DNA from: Bordetella genomosp. 4
GTDB lineage: Bacteria > Pseudomonadota > Gammaproteobacteria > Burkholderiales > Burkholderiaceae_B
DNA: 64,000 bases
Assembly: GCF_002261185.1 (NCBI RefSeq)
Contig: NZ_NEVQ01000013.1
Location: forward strand, 62,001-126,000
Reading direction: 5' to 3'
Shown here: one piece after another, positions 27,450 through 36,587 of the stretch
How positions within the stretch are numbered: the stretch's first letter is position 1
How the letters are laid out: every line of letters starts with the position of its first letter
Program-made: the position numbers and the translations under genes
Notes under the pieces: model-generated
The model's input: the letters and a program-made list of their open reading frames with translations, nothing else
The model's database searches: none
Told to the model about the DNA's origin: nothing

Positions 27450-27603
27450 GATGGAAACAGGGGCTCTTGAGCCGTTTATCGTGGCCAGCCGCAGCGAGGT
27501 CTTCAAGGCGTTTTATCGGGCGTTGAAGGCCAGGGGACTGGCCGCCACCGAAGCTTTTGTCATTCCGGCGCGCAAGCTATTCGCCCGTATATTGCCGCAA
27601 TGA
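27450..27603 (+). pseudogene. Possible C-terminal remnant of an IS110-type transposase
   Basis: The frame reads ...FIVASRSEVFKAFYRALKARG...ARKLFARIL, which resembles the conserved IS110/IS116/IS902 transposase end (R-x-P-V-x-K-A-F-Y-x-x-L-x-x-x-G ... R-K-L-L-x-x-L). Only about 50 residues remain. There is no catalytic domain, and no terminal repeats were seen. It lies in the 247-bp gap between sco and the GST gene. The similarity is from memory of the family pattern and may be chance. Confidence 0.4.
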
Positions 27604-27619
27604 TGGATCGCGTCGCCGT

Positions 27620-28231
27620 TTACAGACCTTCGGCTTTTAGCGCGGCTTGCACGCCTTTGTCGGCGTCCATGCGGCTCGAGAATTCCGTCAGGTTGTTCAG
27701 GCCGGATAGGTCGATGTTTTTGGCCTTTGCCCAGCGCAGGACGACGTAGAGGTAGGGGTCGGCGATGGTGGGGGCCTTGCCTGCCAGGTAGGGCTTGTCC
27801 GCGAGTTGGGTGTTCAGGATGGTGAACAGGTTGCGCAGAATGGCAGCGGCGGAGGTGCTGAGCTCTTTTTGCGCGGCTTCGCTGGCGACGAAACGCTGCG
27901 GGCCGAAGACCAGCGAGAAGGTGCGGTGCAGGTCGGAGTTGATGAATCCGAGCCAGCGGCGGACTTCTGCGCGGGATTGGGCGGTGCCGTCGCCCAGCAG
28001 GTTCAACTGCGGGGCTTGTTCGGCCAGGTATTCCAGGATGGAGGCATTCTGGGTCAGCGTGTAATCGCCGTCGGTCAGGACGGGCACGGCACCCATGGGG
28101 TTGATGCTCAGGAATTCGGGTTGTTTCAGCGCGTCGCGCGCGATGGCCTGTGTCTCGTACGGCTTGCCGACCCATTCGAGGACAATGTGGGCAGCTAGCG
28201 AGCAGGCGCCGGGCATGTAGTACAGTTTCAT
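27620..28231 (-). CDS. gstA: Glutathione S-transferase, beta class
   Basis: 203 residues from the ATG at 28231 (MKLYYMPGACSLAAH). Cys10 in PGACSL is the mixed-disulfide Cys of bacterial beta-class GSTs. The thioredoxin-like N-terminal domain has MGAVPVLTDGDYTLTQNASILEYLAE, and the helical C-terminal domain has the N-capping motif APTIADPYLYVVLRWA. It conjugates or reduces electrophiles with glutathione in the cytoplasm. Upstream in-frame codons add 26 residues without family similarity. It is divergent from the sugar dehydrogenase gene. Confidence 0.92.
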   Translation of the reverse strand: MKLYYMPGACSLAAHIVLEWVGKPYETQAIARDALKQPEFLSINPMGAVPVLTDGDYTLTQNASILEYLAEQAPQLNLLGDGTAQSRAEVRRWLGFINSDLHRTFSLVFGPQRFVASEAAQKELSTSAAAILRNLFTILNTQLADKPYLAGKAPTIADPYLYVVLRWAKAKNIDLSGLNNLTEFSSRMDADKGVQAALKAEGL

Positions 28232-28340
28232 GGTGTGCTGTTCTCCATTAGAACGACATGGCATATTCAAGTTGCCATTCGTGCTTGGTATGGTACGCCA
28301 GTCTGACATCCTCCCTCCACCTGATTCATCGAGAGACCCT

Positions 28341-29579
28341 ATGCCGGATTCGTACTGCCGTTTCTTCCCGAAAACTCCCCTGCGTACTGTGCCGTTGCTG
28401 CCCGCAAGGTCCGCTGCCTTGGCTGCTGCCGCGTTGACTGCGACGTTCTGGGCGACTGTCCCTGCTGTGTCGCAGGCACAAGCACAAACTCAAGTGTCTA
28501 TCGAGGCGCCTGCTTTTACCGAGGGCAAGGTGCAGGTAACGACTGTGGTCGAGGGCCTGGAGCATCCGTGGGGGTTGGCGTTCTTGCCGGACGGCGGCAT
28601 GCTGGTGACCGAGCGCGCAGGCCGGTTGCGCGTTGTGAATGCGCAAGGGGTGCTGTCCGTGCCCTTGCAGGGAATTCCCAAGGTGTATGCGTCGGGGCAG
28701 GGTGGTTTGCTGGATGTGGTCTTGTCGCCCGACTTTGGCAATGACCGTTTAGTGTATTTGTCTTATGCCGAAGCGGGCGAGGATGGCAAGGCAGGCACGG
28801 CTGTCGGGCGTGGCCGTCTGGCCAAGGACGCGCGCGGCCTGGAGGATTTCCAGGTTATTTTCCGCCAACAGCCGAAGCTTTCTACGGGGCAGCATTTCGG
28901 CGGCCGTTTGGTGTTTGATGGCGACGGTTTGTTGTTTATTGCTTTGGGCGAGAACAACCAGCGTCCTACTGCGCAGGATCTGGACAAGCTGCAAGGCAAG
29001 ATCGTGCGGATTGCCGCCGACGGCTCGATTCCCAAGGACAATCCGTTTGTGGGCCGCGCGAATGTGCGTCCCGAGATCTGGACGTATGGGATGCGTAATC
29101 CGCAGGGGATGGCGCTGAATCCGTGGACGGGCGAGTTGTGGGAACACGAGCACGGCCCGCGCGGCGGTGATGAGATCAATATCATCAAACCCGGTCAAAA
29201 CTACGGCTGGCCGTTGGCGACGTACGGGATTAATTATTCGGGATTCGCGATCCCGGAAGCCAAGGGTAAAACGCTCGACGGCGGACAGGGGCCGGTGTAT
29301 TGGTGGAAGAAGTCGCCCGCGATCAGCGGCATGGCCTTTTATACGGCGGATCGTTTTCCTGCGTGGAAGGATTCGCTATTCATTGGTGCATTGGGCGCGC
29401 AGGCGTTGATTCGCCTGCAGTTCAAAGACGGAAAAATCGTTGGAGAAGAACGCCTGCTGGACGATCTGAGCGCCCGCATCCGTGATGTGCGGCAGGGACC
29501 CGACGGCTATGTCTATGTGTTGACGGATGCGGGCGATGGCAAGCTATTGCGGGTGGCTCCGTCGGGCGCAGGCTCTTAA
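28341..29579 (+). CDS. yliI: PQQ-dependent aldose sugar dehydrogenase, YliI-like
   Basis: 412 residues from the ATG at 28341, with a signal peptide ending near SQAQA. It is a six-bladed propeller of the soluble glucose dehydrogenase family (GSDH): VVEGLEHPWGLAFLPDGGMLVTERAGRLRV, GGLLDVVLSPDF, LSTGQHFGGRLVFDGDGLLFIALGE, YGMRNPQGMALNPWTGELWEHEHGPRGGDEIN. It oxidises aldose sugars in the periplasm using PQQ; no PQQ synthesis genes are in the window. Its stop overlaps that of the convergent DUF423 gene by 3 bp. Confidence 0.88.
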   Translation: MPDSYCRFFPKTPLRTVPLLPARSAALAAAALTATFWATVPAVSQAQAQTQVSIEAPAFTEGKVQVTTVVEGLEHPWGLAFLPDGGMLVTERAGRLRVVNAQGVLSVPLQGIPKVYASGQGGLLDVVLSPDFGNDRLVYLSYAEAGEDGKAGTAVGRGRLAKDARGLEDFQVIFRQQPKLSTGQHFGGRLVFDGDGLLFIALGENNQRPTAQDLDKLQGKIVRIAADGSIPKDNPFVGRANVRPEIWTYGMRNPQGMALNPWTGELWEHEHGPRGGDEINIIKPGQNYGWPLATYGINYSGFAIPEAKGKTLDGGQGPVYWWKKSPAISGMAFYTADRFPAWKDSLFIGALGAQALIRLQFKDGKIVGEERLLDDLSARIRDVRQGPDGYVYVLTDAGDGKLLRVAPSGAGS

Positions 29580-29956
29580 GCCGAACGCCAGGCTGCCCAC
29601 GCTACCAAGGCCCATGCGGCCAGAAAGGCCACACCGCCTATCGGCGTGATCGGGCCCAGCCAGCGCGCACCGGTGAGCGCCAACAGATACAGGCTGCCGC
29701 TGAATAGGACGATGCCGGCAAACATGAGAATCCCGGCGGTCGAGAACAGGCTGGAGCCGAAATGGGCGGCTAGCAACGCAACGACGAACAAGCCCACCGC
29801 ATGGATCAGGTGATACAGGACACCGGTTTGCCAGACGGCAAGCAGGTCGGCGCTGATCATTTGTTTGAGGCCATGGGCGCCAAATGCGCCGGCGCCGACG
29901 GCGGCGATCATGTTCAGGGCGGCGAGGATGATGAGTTGGCGTTCGGTCACGGGCAT
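29576..29956 (-). CDS. DUF423 (YgdD-type) membrane protein
   Basis: 126 residues with four hydrophobic helices: LIILAALNMIAAVGAGAFGAHGL, VLYHLIHAVGLFVVALLAA, AGILMFAGIVLFSGSLYLLAL and ITPIGGVAFLAAWALVAWAAW. The GAFGAHGLK and H-x-x-H-A-V-G motifs and PIGG are the conserved family marks. It is an inner-membrane protein of unknown role. The stop overlaps that of the sugar dehydrogenase gene on the other strand. Confidence 0.88.
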   Translation of the reverse strand: MPVTERQLIILAALNMIAAVGAGAFGAHGLKQMISADLLAVWQTGVLYHLIHAVGLFVVALLAAHFGSSLFSTAGILMFAGIVLFSGSLYLLALTGARWLGPITPIGGVAFLAAWALVAWAAWRSA

Positions 29957-30086
29957 ATCCTTTTGATCAAGCGAAGGTGCAATAGGCCTGCATTATCCAC
30001 GCGAATGGCCGGATTACGCCGGCAGGTGTGCCAACCATTTTTTGCGTGGCGGCAAGCGGGCATTATTGCGGGGCGGCGGCCGGACA

Positions 30087-31079
30087 TTACACACGCGATT
30101 GGGCGGTGCGCCGGATCAGCGTGGATTTGCCGAACAGGCTTTGCACCAGTTCGGTTGCCAGCATCGCAGTTTTATTGCGGATGTCCAGCGCCGGGTTGAG
30201 TTCGACAATGTCCAGCGATCCCAGGCATCCGGTGTCGGCAATCATCTCCATGCACAGTTGTGCTTCGCGATAGGTGGGGCCGCCGGGAATGCTGGTGGCA
30301 ACGGCAGGTGCGATTTCGGGGTCGAGAAAATCTACGTCGAAGCTGACGTGCAAGTGGGTATGAGGTGTGAGATCCGCTAATGCGGCCTCCATGACGGACC
30401 GCATACCGATCTCGTCGATGGTGCGCATGTCATAGACTTCGATGCCGGCGTCGGCGATCAGGTTTTTCTCTCCCTCGTCCACGCTGCGTATGCCGATTTG
30501 GCGGATCCATTCGGGATGCAGCGCCGGATTTTGGCCGGAGAGAGTGGTCAATGGCTCCGGCCCTTGGCCGCACAGGCACGCCACAGGCATGCCGTGCAGA
30601 TTGCCAGAGGGCGTCAGCGCCTGGGTGTTGAAGTCGGTATGTGCGTCCAGCCACAGCACGCGCAGTGGTTTGCCAGCGTGATGGCAGTGCCGGGCGACCG
30701 CGCTGATGGAACCCATGCCGAGGCAATGATCGCCGCCCAGCGTGATAGGCAGCCGGCTGCGCTGCAGTTCGGCGTAGACCGCGTCGTGCAGGGTTTGATT
30801 CCAAGCAATCACCTCTGTCAGATGCCGATAGCCATTGTCCGGCGGCAGCATGGGATTCGCTGGGCCAATCAAATTGCCGGCATCTTCCACGTCGTATCCC
30901 AATGCCTGTAAGGCAGGGCCGAGCCCCGCTACACGCAATGCCTCTGGCCCCATGGAGGCTCCGCGCGAGCCTGCGCCGATATCGGTGGGCACGCCGATCA
31001 TTGTCAGTGCACGGACGGCAGGGGGCGGATTGGATATCAGCACAGAGCAGGCCTCGTAGTTTGGGGCAACGAAGAACAT
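30087..31079 (-). CDS. rocF: Arginase
   Basis: 330 residues. This is a ureohydrolase with the binuclear manganese site: GGDHCLGMGS (115-124), DAHTDFNT (145-152) and SFDVDFLDP (246-254). The N-terminal IGVPTDIGAGSRGASMGPEALR and the central SGNLHGMPVA are arginase rather than agmatinase features. It hydrolyses arginine to ornithine and urea in the cytoplasm. An ATG at MIGVPTD would give a protein of more usual length (about 304), so the first 26 residues are doubtful. It is divergent from psd; no other arginine catabolic gene is adjacent. Confidence 0.88.
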   Translation of the reverse strand: MFFVAPNYEACSVLISNPPPAVRALTMIGVPTDIGAGSRGASMGPEALRVAGLGPALQALGYDVEDAGNLIGPANPMLPPDNGYRHLTEVIAWNQTLHDAVYAELQRSRLPITLGGDHCLGMGSISAVARHCHHAGKPLRVLWLDAHTDFNTQALTPSGNLHGMPVACLCGQGPEPLTTLSGQNPALHPEWIRQIGIRSVDEGEKNLIADAGIEVYDMRTIDEIGMRSVMEAALADLTPHTHLHVSFDVDFLDPEIAPAVATSIPGGPTYREAQLCMEMIADTGCLGSLDIVELNPALDIRNKTAMLATELVQSLFGKSTLIRRTAQSRV

Positions 31080-31304
31080 GATGTTGCGATCTGCCGCCTA
31101 TGCAGAATGACGGCGGTCCCCGACAACATCCGCATAGCGCGCCAGCGGTTGCCACGATTGCGTTGACCCCTATTATCTGCTGAAGTCAACACGGGCGAAA
31201 CCAATCGAATCGATCTCCTCGCTGGCGCTACACGTCTATAACAAGTAACATCCGTAGCCCGAAGCCGCCTCTGCGGCCGCGCCACGTTGTTTTCACCGGA
31301 TTCC

Positions 31305-32168
31305 ATGCACTTCAAAGACCAGATCTTCCTCGCTAGCCAATACGCTGCGCCGCACCATTTGGTGTCGCGCCTGATGGGGTTGGCCTCCGATTGCCGCACG
31401 CCTGCGGTCAAAAACTGGATGATCTCGCGTTTCGTGCGTCGCTATGGGGTGGATATGACCGAGGCGCTGGTCGAGGATCCGCTGGCGTACGACACGTTCA
31501 ATCAGTTCTTTACGCGCGCGTTAAAGCCCGATGCCCGTCCGTTGGACGCCGAGCCGCACAGCATTCTGTGTCCGGCCGACGGTGCGATCAGTCAGCTGGG
31601 ACGTATTGAACATGGCCGTATTTTTCAGGCCAAGGGACATTCCTACAGCCTGACTGCATTGCTGGGCGGCGATTCGGCCCGCGCGGCGGAATTCATGGGC
31701 GGTGATTTCGCGACGGTGTATCTGTCGCCGCGCGATTATCACCGCGTGCATATGCCGTGTGACGGCACCTTGCGCGAGATGGTGCATGTGCCGGGGCGAC
31801 TGTTTTCGGTCAATCCCCTGACTGCCAGCCACGTGCCTGAGTTGTTTGCGCGTAATGAGCGGGTGGTCTGTTTATTCGACACGGAATATGGCCCGATGGC
31901 CATGGTGCTGGTAGGCGCGATGATCGTCGCGTCGATCGAAACGGTCTGGGCCGGGCTGGTGACCCCGCACAAGCGCAAGGTGCGTTCAGTGCGCTACGAC
32001 GAGTCCGCCCGTACGCCGATCCACTTGGCCAAAGGGGCGGAGATGGGGCGTTTCCTGCTGGGGTCCACCGTGATTGTCCTGTTTGGGCCCAATCGCGTGC
32101 GCTGGACGGACACACCCTCGGTACGTGGTCCGGTGCGCATGGGCGAATTGCTGGCATTGCCCAATTAA
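31305..32168 (+). CDS. psd: Phosphatidylserine decarboxylase proenzyme
   Basis: 287 residues from the ATG at 31305; a TTG at 31287 is less likely. This pyruvoyl enzyme makes phosphatidylethanolamine from phosphatidylserine at the inner membrane. The self-cleavage site LGST lies at residues 252-255, and Ser254 becomes the pyruvoyl group. Other marks are [38 protein letters not shown] and FSVNP. Length matches the E. coli-type enzyme. It is divergent from arginase; the 225-bp gap between them shows no clear site. Confidence 0.93.
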   Translation: MHFKDQIFLASQYAAPHHLVSRLMGLASDCRTPAVKNWMISRFVRRYGVDMTEALVEDPLAYDTFNQFFTRALKPDARPLDAEPHSILCPADGAISQLGRIEHGRIFQAKGHSYSLTALLGGDSARAAEFMGGDFATVYLSPRDYHRVHMPCDGTLREMVHVPGRLFSVNPLTASHVPELFARNERVVCLFDTEYGPMAMVLVGAMIVASIETVWAGLVTPHKRKVRSVRYDESARTPIHLAKGAEMGRFLLGSTVIVLFGPNRVRWTDTPSVRGPVRMGELLALPN

Positions 32169-32194
32169 GGGCTGCCAATCGCTCGCGCAACGCC

Positions 32195-33004
32195 CTACCA
32201 CGGAAAATCGATCAAATCACCGTATAGCTGGCGCAGCTTGGCTTTTACCTCGGGCGATTGCTGATAGATCTTGATGAACTGCAGCAGCCGCGGATCTTGT
32301 GCATGCTCAGGCGTGGTCACCCAGCGAATGGCATAGCGGCGCACGTTGTCCGCATCCGTGTTGTCGAACGCCAAGCCGTCTTTTTCGTCGATGCCGGCGT
32401 GCTTGGCAAACGTGGTGTAGGTGACCGAGGCGGTCACGTCATCAAACGTGCGCGCGGATTGCGAGCCCTCGACTTGAATGAAGTTCAATTGCTTCGGGTT
32501 CGCGACGATATCCTGCAACGAGGCCTGGTGATCCGTACCGGGACGCAAGCTGATCAAGCCCATCGACTGCAATAGCAGCAGCGCCCGGCCCGTGTTGACC
32601 GGGTCATTCGGGATGGCGATCTTTGCGCCTTGGGGAATAGGGTCGCCGCGCTTGAGCTTCTTTGAAAACAGGCCGATCGTGGTCGAATATCCATAGGCGA
32701 TCGGCGTCAGTTTTGTGCCGCGGCTCTGATTGAACAGTTGCAGAAACGGCGCGTGCTGAAAGAAATTGGCGTCCAGCGCACCCTCGGCAACGCCGGTATT
32801 CGGCATGACCCAATCGCTGAACTCGACCAGCTTGACCTCGATGCCTTGTTTGGCGGCTTCGGCGATGGCGATCTCGGTGGCTTGATTGGCTACGCTGGGA
32901 ATCACGCCGATGCGCAGAGGCTTGTCCTGCGCTGCCTGAGCGCCGCCTGCCAGCATCACGGCGCTGAGCAAGCCAACCAAGGAAAATGTCAAGAAACGAT
33001 TCAT
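32195..33004 (-). CDS. MetQ/NlpA family ABC substrate-binding protein
   Basis: 269 residues from the ATG at 33004; a second ATG at 33031 would add nine residues. A Sec signal peptide ends AGGAQA, with no lipobox Cys, so the mature protein is predicted to be soluble. The NLPA lipoprotein family core is clear: LRIGVIPSVANQATEIAIAEAAKQG, DANFFQHAPFLQLFNQSRG, IAIPNDPVNTGRALLLLQSMGLI. Relatives bind methionine or other amino acids. No metN or metI partner is adjacent, so it is an orphan receptor here and its substrate is uncertain. Confidence 0.85.
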   Translation of the reverse strand: MNRFLTFSLVGLLSAVMLAGGAQAAQDKPLRIGVIPSVANQATEIAIAEAAKQGIEVKLVEFSDWVMPNTGVAEGALDANFFQHAPFLQLFNQSRGTKLTPIAYGYSTTIGLFSKKLKRGDPIPQGAKIAIPNDPVNTGRALLLLQSMGLISLRPGTDHQASLQDIVANPKQLNFIQVEGSQSARTFDDVTASVTYTTFAKHAGIDEKDGLAFDNTDADNVRRYAIRWVTTPEHAQDPRLLQFIKIYQQSPEVKAKLRQLYGDLIDFPW

Positions 33005-33120
33005 CGCGCGACGCCTATCCAATACCGTCATCGGAAAAGCGCCATTGTGCCGCAGGCAGGCTTGTTTTTGAGGGATGCCCCTGGCGTCGAGTGGGGCTCC
33101 CCTTTGCGATGGCGGCGGTA

Positions 33121-34011
33121 CTACGGTTTGCCTGTGGCCAGCAGTGCCACCAGATGCGGCAGGGTAGTTTGCGGCGCAGTGTCGTTCGCGCCTTGTTTGA
33201 AGAGCTGCTCGATGGCGTCGGCCGCGCCATGGGCGGCACCCGTTTCCTCGGCCATGGTGGTGTAGTAACCCAGGTCCTTATGCGCATTGGACAAGGAAAA
33301 ACGCATGCCCGAATCGTCGCCGGATTCGATAAAGGGGCGCAGGCGCTCGAGTGCGACACCGGCGCCGCCGCCTTTGGCCAGGACGTCGATCAGGACGGGG
33401 GCATCGATGCCGGCGCGTTGGGCGCAGGCGGCAGCCTCTGCGATGACGGCGGCGCAGCCCAGCGAGACATAGTTATGGATCAGTTTCATGCGGTGGCCGG
33501 CACCGATCGCACCGACGTGGGTGATGTTCTCGGCATAGCAGCGCAGTAGCGGCAGGCACCGGTCGAACAAGGCGGGATCACCGCCCACCAGCAGATTCAG
33601 CCGGCCTTCGGCCGCCTCTTTGGGCGTGCGGGTCATGGGCGCATCCAGGAACAGGCCGCCAGCCTCGGTGATGGCTAGGGCGATGCGCTCGGTCGACGAT
33701 GGGATGGCTGTGGAGCAATCAATTACGATGGTGCCGGGCCGCAGGCCTTGGAGCAGGCCATCGGGACTGAACAAGACATCTTCGATCTGCGGCGTGCCAG
33801 TGACGCAGAGGATGACTACGTTGGACTGCCGGGCGACCTGCGCAGGGCTGGCGACTTTGGCCGCGCCGGCGGCCAGCAGCTGGTCGACCGGCTGATTGCC
33901 AGGGTGATCCAGCAGTACCAAGGGGTAGCCATGTTTGATGATATTGCTGGCAATGCCGTGGCCCATGAGGCCTACGCCGATCATGCCTACAGTGTCTTTC
34001 CCGGTATTCAT
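33121..34011 (-). CDS. 3-hydroxyisobutyrate dehydrogenase-like beta-hydroxyacid dehydrogenase
   Basis: 296 residues from the ATG at 34011; a GTG at 34023 is also possible. The Rossmann motif is VGMIGVGLMGHGIA. The substrate-site region has DCSTAIPSSTERIA and DAPMTRTPKEAAEGRLNLLVGGD, and the catalytic Lys lies in GAGHRMKLIHNYVSLG. It is an NAD(P)-dependent oxidoreductase of small 3-hydroxyacids. The family usually has PVSGG where this protein has PMTRT, so substrate preference may differ. It runs in the same direction as the metQ-like gene with a 116-bp gap. Confidence 0.87.
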   Translation of the reverse strand: MNTGKDTVGMIGVGLMGHGIASNIIKHGYPLVLLDHPGNQPVDQLLAAGAAKVASPAQVARQSNVVILCVTGTPQIEDVLFSPDGLLQGLRPGTIVIDCSTAIPSSTERIALAITEAGGLFLDAPMTRTPKEAAEGRLNLLVGGDPALFDRCLPLLRCYAENITHVGAIGAGHRMKLIHNYVSLGCAAVIAEAAACAQRAGIDAPVLIDVLAKGGGAGVALERLRPFIESGDDSGMRFSLSNAHKDLGYYTTMAEETGAAHGAADAIEQLFKQGANDTAPQTTLPHLVALLATGKP

Positions 34012-34153
34012 CAACGAATTCACTTAACGAAAAGCCCCGATATTCTTGCCGAGGACAGCTAGACTGCAAAAAACGGTGACAGAACAACTGTCTGTTCCGC
34101 ACAGGGTAAATGACGAATATCGATCATACAAGTTACGAAAATTTAAGTTTTTT

Positions 34154-34198
34154 GTAAGAAATGCCGTCAGGTTATGTTCAGGTTGCTGTAAGAAATGC
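34154..34198. repeat. 11-bp direct repeat upstream of the TerC gene
   Basis: GTAAGAAATGC occurs at 34154-34164 and again at 34188-34198, 34 bp apart, in the 228-bp region between the divergent dehydrogenase and terC-like genes. The second copy ends 42 bp before the terC start. Tandem binding sites for a regulator are possible; no protein is indicated. Confidence 0.5.
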
Positions 34199-34239
34199 TA
34201 AAACAACGCTTTGACGATTAATACCAACACGGAGATTGC

Positions 34240-34968
34240 ATGCTCGAGTTTTTGCAGACCCTTAGCTGGGCCGCAGTGTTTCAGATCATTCTTATCGACA
34301 TCCTATTGGGTGGCGACAATGCCGTGGTTATTGCACTGGCCTGCCGCAACCTGCCGCCGAAACAGCGCATGCAGGGCATTTTGTGGGGCACCGCCGGGGC
34401 TATTGGCCTGCGGGTAGTGCTGATCGCTTTTGCGTTGACCCTGTTGACGATTCCTTACCTGAAGATTATTGGCGCGCTGCTGCTGTTGTGGGTGGGTATC
34501 AAACTGTTGATCCCCGAGGAAGACGCCCATGGCAACATCCAGGGCAGTGCGTCCGTGTGGGCCGCAGTCAAGACCATCATCGTGGCTGACTTTGTGATGA
34601 GCCTGGACAACGTGATCGCGATTGCGGGCGCGGCCCAAATGGCTGACCCGTCGCATCAGATCGGTCTGGTGATCTTTGGTCTGGTGGTGAGCGTACCCAT
34701 CATCATCTGGGGCAGCACGCTGGTGCTGAAACTGATCGACCGTTATCCGCTGGTCGTCACGTTCGGCGCGGCCTTGCTGGGCTGGATCGCGGGTGGCATG
34801 CTGGTGACCGATGTGGTTGTGGTCGAGCGCTTCGGCGAGATCTCCGGCACGGTCAAGATCGCGGCGGAAGTCATCGGTGCCTTGCTGGTGGTGGGCCTGG
34901 GCCGCTTGTTCGCGGCTCGTAAAAAGGCCAATAGCGCGGCCCCGCAGGTCAGCAGCCAAGAAGGCTGA
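34240..34968 (+). CDS. TerC family integral membrane protein
   Basis: 242 residues with about seven membrane segments. The TerC marks are ILIDILLGGDNAVVIALACRNLP near the N-terminus and IIVADFVMSLDNVIAIAGAA in the middle, each with acidic residues thought to bind metal. Family members (Alx/YgaP-like) are linked to manganese handling, often coupled to protein metalation at the membrane. The ATG at 34240 has GGAG upstream. No yybP-ykoY riboswitch pattern was found upstream. The gene ends before a bidirectional terminator. Confidence 0.9.
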   Translation: MLEFLQTLSWAAVFQIILIDILLGGDNAVVIALACRNLPPKQRMQGILWGTAGAIGLRVVLIAFALTLLTIPYLKIIGALLLLWVGIKLLIPEEDAHGNIQGSASVWAAVKTIIVADFVMSLDNVIAIAGAAQMADPSHQIGLVIFGLVVSVPIIIWGSTLVLKLIDRYPLVVTFGAALLGWIAGGMLVTDVVVVERFGEISGTVKIAAEVIGALLVVGLGRLFAARKKANSAAPQVSSQEG

Positions 34969-34991
34969 TCGCATCATCTAGTGTGTTAGCC

Positions 34992-35030
34992 ACTGAGGGA
35001 GGCCAGCTGCAAAGCTGAGCCTCCCTCAGT
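34992..35030. terminator. Bidirectional terminator between terC-like and MmgE/PrpD genes
   Basis: A perfect 12-bp stem (ACTGAGGGAGGC at 34992-35003, its complement at 35019-35030) with a 15-nt loop lies between two convergent genes. It lacks a long T run on either side. Confidence 0.65.
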
Positions 35031-35033
35031 CAT

Positions 35034-36374
35034 TTAGCGCGTTGCGTCGAGGTCGAGCCGAGCAGCGTGTTCCAGCGACCACAGCTTGCGCAACAGCTCG
35101 CCGGCACGTTCTTGTCCTAGGACGGGAGCCACCAATTCATCGAACTTGCCGCTCAGATCGGCATCGCTCAGGGGCAGTTCCGGATCGCCTTTACGATGAG
35201 GCTGCAGATAGGAGTCCTGCGTACCGTTGGTCAGGCGCATATCGACCCGCGCAGCACGCTGACCTGGAAACAGACCATCGAGGGTGGGCTCCACATGCAG
35301 GCGGATACGCGACATCAGCTGACGCAGGGCGGGGTCTTTCAGACGTGCCTCATCAAAGGCCGCCAGCCGTACGCTGCCATACACCACGGCAGAGGCGACA
35401 ACAAAGGGGATACTGAAACGCGCCTCGGCTGCAGTTTGGGGCTCGGGGTTTCCGGCCACGTCCAGCGCAGGGGCATAGGTGTGCACGTCGATCTGCGCGA
35501 TGTCGTCCGGCGCGGCCTGAAGCCGGTCTTTCAAGACTAACGCGGCATCGATGGGCGAGAACGTATGGCCGCAACACGCATGATTTTTAAAGGTCATGCG
35601 CGTGATATTGAAGGTCTCGCCCAGGGTTGCAAGGAAAGGCTGCCAGTCCGGGCCGTTGCTCATGGCGTACCCCAGGCCTGCGGCGCCATCCAGCACGTCC
35701 AGCGAACCGGTAACCCCGGCTCGCGCCATCTGGGCGGCGGCCAGGCCGCCTTCGGCCGCACGGCCCGAATGCAGCGGCTTGGACATGGAGTCCATTCGAA
35801 AGGCCTGTTGCAGCCCGCTGGCAAAGGTGGCGGCAGTGGCCAGCGCGTGGGTGAACGGCCGGGATTCCAGGCCATACAGGCTGCTGGCCGCTGCGGCGGC
35901 GCCAAAGGTGCCGACCGTCCCGGTGTTGTGCCAGAATTTGTAGTGAGTCCGTCCCAGCGCGGCGCCGATGCGCGTAGAAATCTCGTAACCCACCACCACG
36001 GCGCGGAGAAAATCGCGGCCGCTAGCGCCCGTTTCCTGCGCTGCAGCTAGGGCGGCAGCTATGGTCGGCGCGCCAGGGTGATAGATCGCGTCTTTGAAAA
36101 TGTCGTCGACTTCGGCCGTATGCGCGGCGGTGCCGTTGATGAGCGCCGCGGCGCGAGAGGTGGCGGGCTGGCCTAGCGCTAGACGGGATGGTCCCCGTCC
36201 GATGTCTTCTGCATAGGCTTGTTCCAACAGGGTCGCGGGCGGCAGTACCGCACCCGGGAGCAGGGAGGCGTACCAATCCACGACAGCGCGTTTGGCGTGG
36301 TGCAGGACATCCTCGGTCAGGTTCTGGTTGCGCAGGCTGGCGCCAAAGGCGGCAAAGGTTTCTAGTGCAGTCAT
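35034..36374 (-). CDS. MmgE/PrpD family protein
   Basis: 446 residues from the ATG at 36374, which has AGGAAA upstream. The family includes 2-methylcitrate dehydratase and other cofactor-free dehydratases or decarboxylases. Marks are INGTAAHTAEVDDIFKDAIYHPGAPTIAAALA, WHNTGTVGTFGAAAAA, MSKPLHSGRAAEGGLAAAQMARAGVTG and NHACCGHTFSPIDA. No prpB or prpC homologue is near, so propionate metabolism is not implied. It is divergent from the acyl-CoA dehydrogenase gene, suggesting a shared organic-acid pathway. Confidence 0.88.
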   Translation of the reverse strand: MTALETFAAFGASLRNQNLTEDVLHHAKRAVVDWYASLLPGAVLPPATLLEQAYAEDIGRGPSRLALGQPATSRAAALINGTAAHTAEVDDIFKDAIYHPGAPTIAAALAAAQETGASGRDFLRAVVVGYEISTRIGAALGRTHYKFWHNTGTVGTFGAAAAASSLYGLESRPFTHALATAATFASGLQQAFRMDSMSKPLHSGRAAEGGLAAAQMARAGVTGSLDVLDGAAGLGYAMSNGPDWQPFLATLGETFNITRMTFKNHACCGHTFSPIDAALVLKDRLQAAPDDIAQIDVHTYAPALDVAGNPEPQTAAEARFSIPFVVASAVVYGSVRLAAFDEARLKDPALRQLMSRIRLHVEPTLDGLFPGQRAARVDMRLTNGTQDSYLQPHRKGDPELPLSDADLSGKFDELVAPVLGQERAGELLRKLWSLEHAARLDLDATR

Positions 36375-36587
36375 CGCTTTCCTGAGTGTGCGGCAGTAGA
36401 CGCTATGGTCGATCTTGCGGCGCGATTTCACCACTGTTTATTTTGCGCGTTGTCATGCCCTTTGATCATATCAACGCCATCTTTGCGATGACTTTTTGTC
36501 ATGGCGCTAGGCGCAATGCGAAGTTTTCTCGACGGGCCAGGCAGGCGATGATTTATCCATCGACACATCCACCGCAGGAGTAAAAAG

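Noticed and set aside
34024-34239. Manganese (yybP-ykoY) riboswitch before the TerC gene
   Set aside because: The conserved GGGGAGUA-type loops and two-arm layout are not present.
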